Of a stretch of 64,000 bases of DNA, positions 59,147-64,000 are shown piece after piece. Numbering within the stretch: position 1 is the first letter of the stretch; each line of letters starts with the position of its first letter. The notes under the pieces are model-generated. The model saw nothing but the letters and a program-made list of their open reading frames with translations, had not been told where the DNA came from and did no database searches. This DNA comes from Deltaproteobacteria bacterium (GTDB lineage Bacteria > Desulfobacterota > Desulfobaccia > Desulfobaccales > 0-14-0-80-60-11), in contig JASEFS010000006.1 of the NCBI GenBank assembly GCA_030018495.1, positions 62,001 through 126,000 of the forward strand. Direction: 5' to 3'. The translations under genes and the position numbers were made by a program.

Positions 59147-60172
59147 CTAATACCCTTCCTCCCGGGCCAGGTCCTCGTGGCTTATCTTATCCTTGAAGAT
59201 GAAGTGCACCCAGGTCTGGTAGGCGATGACCACGGGCACGAAGGTCAGGGCCACCGCCAGCATGATCTTTAATGTCAAGGGACTGGAGGAGGAGTTGAAC
59301 GCCGTCAGGCTATAGGCCGGGTCGATGCTGGACGGCAGGAGATTGGGATAAAGCCCCACCACCCCGAACAGGGTCACCAACACGATGACTGCCGCGGACG
59401 CGAACCAGGCCCGCCACCAGGCGCCTTTGCGCATATAGACCCGGATCATGACCAGCGCGGCCACTGCCAGGAGCGGTATGACCAGGAGAACGGGGTTGGC
59501 CAGGTAATTGGCGAACAGGTTGGTGATGCGCTGGGTGGCCAAAAGAAAAATGACCGACATGAGAAAGAGCCAGGGCCAAAGGCGCCGGGCCATGGCCGCG
59601 GCCCGCTCTTCCAGTTCTCCCGTGGTTTTGGCCGCCAGCCACAAAGCCCCGTGCTGGCAGAAGAGAAGGAGAAAGAGGATGCCCCCGGCGATGCCGTAAG
59701 GGTTGAGCAGGGAGAACAGCGTGCCCTGGAAAATGCCCTCGCTGTCCAGAGGCAGCCCCCGGAAGATGTTGGCGAAGGCCACCCCGAAGAGCAGCGCCGG
59801 CAGGAAACTGCCGACAATCAAGCAGCCGTCCCAGACCTTTTTCCAGAGAGGATGGTCATACTCATCCCGGAACGCGAAGGACACGCCCCTTAATATCAAG
59901 GCGAATAAAATGAGCATCAGGGCCGTGTAGAGGCCGCTGAACATCACGGCATAGGTAGTGGGGAAGGCCGCGAAGGTGACGCCGCCCGCGGTGATGAGCC
60001 AGACTTCGTTGCCGTCCCAGAAAGGCCCCATGGCCCGGAAAATGAGCCGCCGGTCGGTCTCGCTTTTACCCAGGACCGGCATCAGGGTGCCTATGCCCAG
60101 GTCATAGCCGTCCAGCATGAAGTAAACCGCCCAAAGGATGCCCCAAAGCAAAAACCAGATGGTCGGCAGCAT
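59147..60172 (-). CDS. cydB: Cytochrome bd oxidase subunit II
   Basis: A 341-residue membrane protein with eight to nine helices. Characteristic stretches are LDGYDLGIGTLMPVLG, WDGNEVWLITAGGVTFAAFPTTYAVMFSG and the C-terminal YQTWVHFIFKDKI. It is the scaffold subunit of the quinol oxidase that reduces O2 to water with high affinity. It starts 3 bp after cydA. In an otherwise anaerobic gene set, it points to oxygen detoxification or microaerobic respiration. Confidence 0.96.
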   Translation of the reverse strand: MLPTIWFLLWGILWAVYFMLDGYDLGIGTLMPVLGKSETDRRLIFRAMGPFWDGNEVWLITAGGVTFAAFPTTYAVMFSGLYTALMLILFALILRGVSFAFRDEYDHPLWKKVWDGCLIVGSFLPALLFGVAFANIFRGLPLDSEGIFQGTLFSLLNPYGIAGGILFLLLFCQHGALWLAAKTTGELEERAAAMARRLWPWLFLMSVIFLLATQRITNLFANYLANPVLLVIPLLAVAALVMIRVYMRKGAWWRAWFASAAVIVLVTLFGVVGLYPNLLPSSIDPAYSLTAFNSSSSPLTLKIMLAVALTFVPVVIAYQTWVHFIFKDKISHEDLAREEGY

Positions 60173-60175
60173 GGC

Positions 60176-61570
60176 TTATCCCTCCTCCACGAATGTTCCG
60201 GAAGCTTCGCCCGGCTCTTCCTGCGGACCGGCTGCGGCCGACGGCCCGCCGGTTGGAATGGCGGCCGCGGCCGGCTCCGGCCCGGCAATGGCAAACTTGC
60301 GTATAAGATAGAAGGCTACAAACCCGAGAAGGGAATAAAGGGCGATGAAGCCCACCAGGGTGGTGCCGACCTGAGAAACCGCGATAGGGGAGACCGCGGC
60401 TTGGGTTTTCATGAGCCCGTAGACGATCCAGGGCTGGCGGCCCACTTCGGCCACAATCCAGCCGGTCTGCAACGCAATGTAAGGGAGGGGGATGGCCCAG
60501 ATCAGGAGCCGCAAAAACCTGGGATGGGCCTCCAGGTTGTTTCGCCAAAGCCAGCCCACCGCGGTTAAGAGCACGAAGAGGAATCCCAGCGCCACCATTA
60601 TCCGGAAGGATATGAAAGTAAGAGCCACCGGCGGCCGCTCGTCCTTGGGGAAATCCTTGAGGCCCTTGACCACCGCGGAGGGCGAATGATAAGCCAGCAT
60701 GCTCAAAGCCCCGGGGATTTTGCCGAATTCCAGCAGGTTGCGTTCGTTTTTTTCATCCGGGATCAGAAAAAGCGTTTGCGGGGCATTGGCCCGGGTGTCC
60801 CAGTGAGCTTCCATAGCCGCCAGCTTGGCAGGCTGAATCTTCGCCACTTCGGCTCCGTGGATGTGGCCCTGCACCACTTCCGCCACCGAAAAGATGAGGG
60901 CGAAAATCAGGCCGAACCTGAAGGACTTGGTGAAGAACTCCAGATGCTGCCGGCGGAGGATATGGTAGGCGCTCACCCCCATAACAAAAAAGCCCGCCAG
61001 GATGTAGGCGCCGCTCAGGGTATGGAAGTACTGCTGCCAGCCGAAATTGTTGGTGACCACGGCCAGAAAGTTATCCAGTTCGGCCCTGTCCCCGCGCAGG
61101 ACGTATCCCACCGGGTTCTGCATCCAGGCGTTGGCCATGATAATCCAGTAGGCCGAAGCGTTGGAAGCCGCGGCCACCAGCCAAATGGCCAGCAGGTGCA
61201 CCTTGGGGGACAGCCGGTTCCAGCCGAAGATCCACACTGCCAGGAAGGTGGACTCCAGGAAAAAGGACGTGGTGGCCTCGATGGCCAACAGCGACCCGAA
61301 AATATCGCCCACATATTTGGAGTAGCGGGACCAGTTGGTGCCGAACTGAAATTCCAGGGTGATGCCGGTGAGCACCCCGATGGCGAAGTTGACGATGAAT
61401 ATCTTGCCCCAAAATTTGGCCTGGCGCTTGTAAAGTTCATCGCCCGTCCTGACATAGATGGTTTCCATAATGGCGATGAGAATGACCAGGCCCAGGGTCA
61501 GCGGCACAAAAATAAAATGAAAAAAGGTGGCCACCGCAAATTGCAGGCGGGACAACATGAGGGCATCCAT
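60176..61570 (-). CDS. cydA: Cytochrome bd oxidase subunit I
   Basis: A 464-residue heme-binding subunit. His18 in FAVATFFHFIFVPLTLG is the axial ligand region near the N-terminus; GTNWSRYSKYVGDIFGSLLAIE, WIIMANAWMQNPVGY and GWIVAEVGRQPWIVYGLM are diagnostic. The quinol loop between helices 6 and 7 is short (the short-Q-loop type). The C-terminus adds an Ala/Pro/Gly-rich tail. It is encoded ahead of cydB; a small unknown gene lies 65 bp upstream on the same strand. Confidence 0.96.
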   Translation of the reverse strand: MDALMLSRLQFAVATFFHFIFVPLTLGLVILIAIMETIYVRTGDELYKRQAKFWGKIFIVNFAIGVLTGITLEFQFGTNWSRYSKYVGDIFGSLLAIEATTSFFLESTFLAVWIFGWNRLSPKVHLLAIWLVAAASNASAYWIIMANAWMQNPVGYVLRGDRAELDNFLAVVTNNFGWQQYFHTLSGAYILAGFFVMGVSAYHILRRQHLEFFTKSFRFGLIFALIFSVAEVVQGHIHGAEVAKIQPAKLAAMEAHWDTRANAPQTLFLIPDEKNERNLLEFGKIPGALSMLAYHSPSAVVKGLKDFPKDERPPVALTFISFRIMVALGFLFVLLTAVGWLWRNNLEAHPRFLRLLIWAIPLPYIALQTGWIVAEVGRQPWIVYGLMKTQAAVSPIAVSQVGTTLVGFIALYSLLGFVAFYLIRKFAIAGPEPAAAAIPTGGPSAAAGPQEEPGEASGTFVEEG

Positions 61571-61635
61571 GCGGTTGTTACCTCCCCAAAAATTAATATC
61601 GGGTGTCTATCCCGGATTTAAACCCGCAGAAAATA

Positions 61636-61869
61636 TCAGTGACTGTGCGGCCAGGGTTCGTTTTCCCGGCGCTCCAGCAGGTAATAGTAGCGGTCCCATT
61701 CAAATTCCCGGTGGGAAACCGGACATCTGAATTTCACCTTCTTGTCACTGACCGCGACAACTTCCCAGTCCCCGCGCCGCGGTCCGTTTTCCACGAAGAT
61801 TTTCTGACCCACCTGGAAAGGAAAGGCCCGAAAAATAAAAACTTGATGACCTTTTTCCTGCTCCGCCAT
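61636..61869 (-). CDS. Small unknown protein upstream of cydA
   Basis: A 77-residue soluble protein, start at 61869 with AGGAGG upstream. The core FQVGQKIFVENGPRRGDWEVVAV, then KKVKFRCPVSHREFEWDRYYYLLE, looks like a small SH3/KOW-type beta barrel; there is one Cys and a His-rich end (PWPHSH). It is not the CydX-type membrane peptide of bd oxidases, since it has no hydrophobic helix. Position suggests co-transcription with cydAB. I do not recognise the family. Confidence 0.65.
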   Translation of the reverse strand: MAEQEKGHQVFIFRAFPFQVGQKIFVENGPRRGDWEVVAVSDKKVKFRCPVSHREFEWDRYYYLLERRENEPWPHSH

Positions 61870-61975
61870 ATCGGCCTCCTGAGACCGCGGACTAAAGTTT
61901 CATTTTTTTCACCAACAGAGTGCGCCGGGGTTTATGTCCCCGGGCCTCTGGTTACCACCGGATATTCCATGGGTT

Positions 61976-62782
61976 TCAATCCTGCAAACGGTCGATGAGA
62001 CCTTCCACCAGGAACAACAGGGACTCCAAATCCAGGTAGTCCGACACCGTATCGTCAAAGAGAAAGCGAACCTGGGCGGGAAAATTCTCCTCGCTTTCCG
62101 CCTCCCAAAACAGGAGCGCCACCGGCACCTTGGGAAGCGGCCGGAATATGGCGGCATAATCCGCATCTTCACCCATGGCCGCGGGTTCGGCCTGAAGGGC
62201 GGCGGCCCGCTTTCGGAATTGAGAGAGCCGACCGCTTATATGGGCGGCGAATTCCCGCTGCAGGCGCTCCAGCGTTTTCACCTTGGACACGGAATTCGGC
62301 AGGCTCTGATAAGTGATCCATTTGCCCGATAAAGGCTTCGAGCCTTGAGAAGCGATGTAGTTATAGAGAAAAATGGCATCCCAGGGGTTTGCCTGCACTC
62401 CGGGAGAATACTGCACCCGGTTTTTGAAGACCCTGAGCGGCAGCCTGAAAAAGGGGAATTCCAGAAAACCCTGGCCGTTTTCCTGGCCGTATGTTGCTCC
62501 CAGACCCGGCGCCAGGACCGCAAAATCCAGCGGAGCCACCTTTTCCTGGACCGCTTCCAGGGCGATGGAGATGCTCTCCCGGCGTCTGCCGACGCCCTGC
62601 TCCTGCTGCGCCCTGATGTGGGCGGCCGCGCCGGCCTTTGCCGCCGGCAGATGAGGACAATTTTCCAGGGATTCGCCTTCTTTGATGACCCGGGTGGCAA
62701 AGGCCAGGCAGGTGGACTGCCCGCAGTCGCCGCAGTTGGTTTGGGGGAGAATTTTAAAGACATCAAGAACTGAAATGGGCAT
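61976..62782 (-). CDS. DUF3786 protein with N-terminal Fe-S domain
   Basis: A 268-residue protein. Residues 1-45 are an Fe-S domain, ISVLDVFKILPQTNCGDCGQ then STCLAFA and a fourth Cys in LENCPHL, nearly superimposable on the C-terminal domain of the protein at 5523-6044. The rest matches DUF3786: FPFFRLPLRVFKNRVQ, NPWDAIFLYNYIASQG, GKWITYQSLPNSVSK and a DDTVSDYLDLESLLFL end. The family occurs mainly in anaerobes, and its role is unknown; a link to corrinoid or carbon-monoxide metabolism is only suggested by the Fe-S domain type. Confidence 0.88.
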   Translation of the reverse strand: MPISVLDVFKILPQTNCGDCGQSTCLAFATRVIKEGESLENCPHLPAAKAGAAAHIRAQQEQGVGRRRESISIALEAVQEKVAPLDFAVLAPGLGATYGQENGQGFLEFPFFRLPLRVFKNRVQYSPGVQANPWDAIFLYNYIASQGSKPLSGKWITYQSLPNSVSKVKTLERLQREFAAHISGRLSQFRKRAAALQAEPAAMGEDADYAAIFRPLPKVPVALLFWEAESEENFPAQVRFLFDDTVSDYLDLESLLFLVEGLIDRLQD

Positions 62783-63185
62783 AGCGACCCTTTGCTTTCA
62801 TGCGGAGTTTAAGCCGAAGGTTTCGCGACTTGCCGCCGGTCCCCGTGAAAATTATCGGTTTCCATCCATTATGAACCGCCGCCGGGAGCTGGAGCCATTG
62901 ACTGCCGGGCATTTTTGGCTTAAACAGGAATAATAATTATTCTTAAAATATGTACTTGTGAATGGCTGTCAAGGCTGGGAAAATTTTTTTGGCAATCAGA
63001 CCCGCCGCGGCCTCTAAGCCGGTCACCCGGAGTTAGTGCTTTCGGAAAGCACAACCGGAGATGTTCATTAGCCGGAGTCAAGCGCAAAGCTTTCCCTTTA
63101 CGCTTTTCTGCCATTAGGTTAGAATTGCGCAACTCCTCATTTTTTTTTGTCAATTGTCTTAAGCAGGGGGAGCAGGGATATTCTC
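62783..63185. other. 403-bp divergent intergenic region
   Basis: No gene. It contains the operator-like palindrome at 62928-62942, an AT-rich patch around it, and a G-rich stretch just before the plus-strand start. Confidence 0.5.
62928..62942. promoter_or_regulatory. Fur-like 7-1-7 palindrome
   Basis: GAATAAT-A-ATTATTC is a perfect 7-1-7 inverted repeat. Each half matches five of seven bases of the Fur consensus half-site (TGATAAT). It lies between the divergent DUF3786 gene and the probable lipoprotein gene. Confidence 0.35.
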
Positions 63186-63749
63186 ATGAAATGGCGATTT
63201 GTTCACCGGGTTCTGTTATACTTCGCCGGAGCCGCATGCCTGACCTGCCTGCTTCTGGCAAGCACAGGCTGCGGCCCAAAGGAACCGCAGTTAAGTGAGG
63301 CAGCCCAAAATTTCAAGAAGGAAGTCCTGGAGGGGTTTGCCATTTTGGCGCCGCCCATGGTGCAGCCGGCGGCGAACAGGAATGTTGAGGCCATGAACAA
63401 GGTTCTCGCGGCAGGTTTCGAGAAAGCCGAAAAATCCGGCCGCCCTCTGCCGTTCCGGGCTGTCATTCTCGACCCCCAGGGGTTCATGCTGGCCTATTAT
63501 CCCTTGGATGTAAAGCCGGCCATCCGGTTTTCCGATTACCAGGGGGTAAAGGAGGTTATCAAAAAGAGGCGGATTTCCAGCGGAGTTCTCTATTTTGCCG
63601 ACGGCAGTCAGGCTTACATTGTCCTGGCCCCCTTGCTCTTTAACGAAAATTTGGTAGGGATGATTTGCCTGGCCATCAAAGCCGATATGGCTCAGGATAA
63701 GTGGCACTTGACCAGGAAGGATTTTCAGGACATTAACTTCAATCCTTAA
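63186..63749 (+). CDS. Probable lipoprotein with Cache-like sensor domain
   Basis: A 187-residue exported protein: a hydrophobic N-terminus ends LLLASTGCGPKE, a loose lipobox with Cys at about residue 29. The mature part (FRAVILDPQGFMLAYYPLDV, then QGVKEVIKKRRISSGVLYFA and the final VGMICLAIKAD) resembles a single Cache/PAS-like ligand-binding domain without a membrane-anchored output. The ATG at 63186 was chosen because the longer frame starts in a hydrophilic stretch. It is followed 29 bp later by a STAS-domain gene. Confidence 0.7.
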   Translation: MKWRFVHRVLLYFAGAACLTCLLLASTGCGPKEPQLSEAAQNFKKEVLEGFAILAPPMVQPAANRNVEAMNKVLAAGFEKAEKSGRPLPFRAVILDPQGFMLAYYPLDVKPAIRFSDYQGVKEVIKKRRISSGVLYFADGSQAYIVLAPLLFNENLVGMICLAIKADMAQDKWHLTRKDFQDINFNP

Positions 63750-63778
63750 GCCCGGTCTGTCTCCTTCAGTTGCAAAGC

Positions 63779-64000
63779 ATGTCAAAAGCCGGTTCACAAC
63801 CAGATTTATCCAAGGCCTTTTCGGTCCAGGTGACCGGAGAGGCCGGTCAAGCCGTGACTTTCGCCCTTTCCGGCCGGGTCGCTCTGGACACCTTTCCCGC
63901 CCTCAAGGACCGCCTAAACTCGTTGTTAACACACTACTCTCCGGCCTCGCTGACCGTGGACCTGGAGCAGGTCACTTATCTGGACAGCGTCGGGGCCTTG
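63779..64000 (+). CDS. STAS-domain protein (3' end missing)
   Basis: Open from the ATG at 63779 to the window edge (74 codons). FSVQVTGEAGQAVTFALSGR and LTVDLEQVTYLDSVGAL match an N-terminal STAS domain (anti-sigma-antagonist fold). This layout occurs in MlaE-type ABC permeases that carry a fused STAS domain and in stand-alone anti-anti-sigma factors. The window ends before the two can be told apart. No good ribosome site is seen. Confidence 0.65.
   Translation, partial: MSKAGSQPDLSKAFSVQVTGEAGQAVTFALSGRVALDTFPALKDRLNSLLTHYSPASLTVDLEQVTYLDSVGAL

Overview
The window is about 64 kb of moderately GC-rich bacterial chromosome (near 60% GC by eye) with short intergenic spacers. No rRNA, tRNA, CRISPR array, phage or insertion sequence could be recognised. 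The gene mix is lpxC, tamA/tamB, a cytochrome bd oxidase, a flagellin, indolepyruvate:ferredoxin oxidoreductase with a ferredoxin partner, DUF3786 and 'TNCxxCGxxTC' iron-sulfur proteins, an EndoQ-type nuclease and a probable selenoprotein. This fits an anaerobic Gram-negative bacterium of the Desulfobacterota (old Deltaproteobacteria, Desulfobacca/Syntrophobacterales-like). That placement is an inference from gene content.

Layout. 0-2.4 kb (minus): metK (cut by the window edge), panD, panC. 2.4-7.7 kb: a lone hydantoinase-B gene, a LysR regulator and, divergently, a FlK-type thioesterase with a small Fe-S protein, then a PurD-like ATP-grasp enzyme behind its own terminator and promoter. 7.7-11.6 kb (minus): a hybrid histidine kinase and a purH that encodes only the IMP cyclohydrolase half. 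11.9-18.2 kb (plus): an amino-acid oxidation block of FAD oxidoreductase, Fe-S electron carrier, iorA, iorB and livM/livG. 18.4-21.8 kb: BASS-type transporter, MerR-like regulator, flagellin, ThiF/MoeB-like protein. 22-28 kb: a LolCDE/MacB-type ABC exporter and a UPF0182 membrane protein. 28-33 kb is the least ordered part: a DEDD exonuclease, a SagB-type nitroreductase, a fused DNA methyltransferase-endonuclease with a foreign-looking centre, and several dispersed intergenic repeats.

33-39.5 kb: ParA with a small basic partner, PilZ protein, the tRNA-modification pair mnmA/mtaB, a GT9 glycosyltransferase and lpxC. 40.2-43 kb: FmdB-type zinc ribbon, an exported rhodanese whose catalytic position is an in-frame TGA (probable selenocysteine) with a SECIS-like hairpin, an unknown gene and a NarL-type response regulator. 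43-51.7 kb (plus): an EndoQ-UvrD fusion overlapping the start of tamA, then tamB. 51.7-55.3 kb (minus): AmgK-like sugar kinase and a large MscS channel. 55.9-59 kb (plus): mgtE, an SDR epimerase and a DUF1573 protein. 59.1-62.8 kb (minus): DUF3786 Fe-S protein, a small unknown protein, cydA and cydB. The end holds a probable lipoprotein and the start of a STAS-domain protein.

The strongest non-routine signals are the TGA-containing rhodanese with its bSECIS-like hairpin, the EndoQ-UvrD fusion, the sharply bounded low-GC island in the methyltransferase recognition region, and the LysR/thioesterase/Fe-S/ATP-grasp neighbourhood, whose pathway I cannot name.
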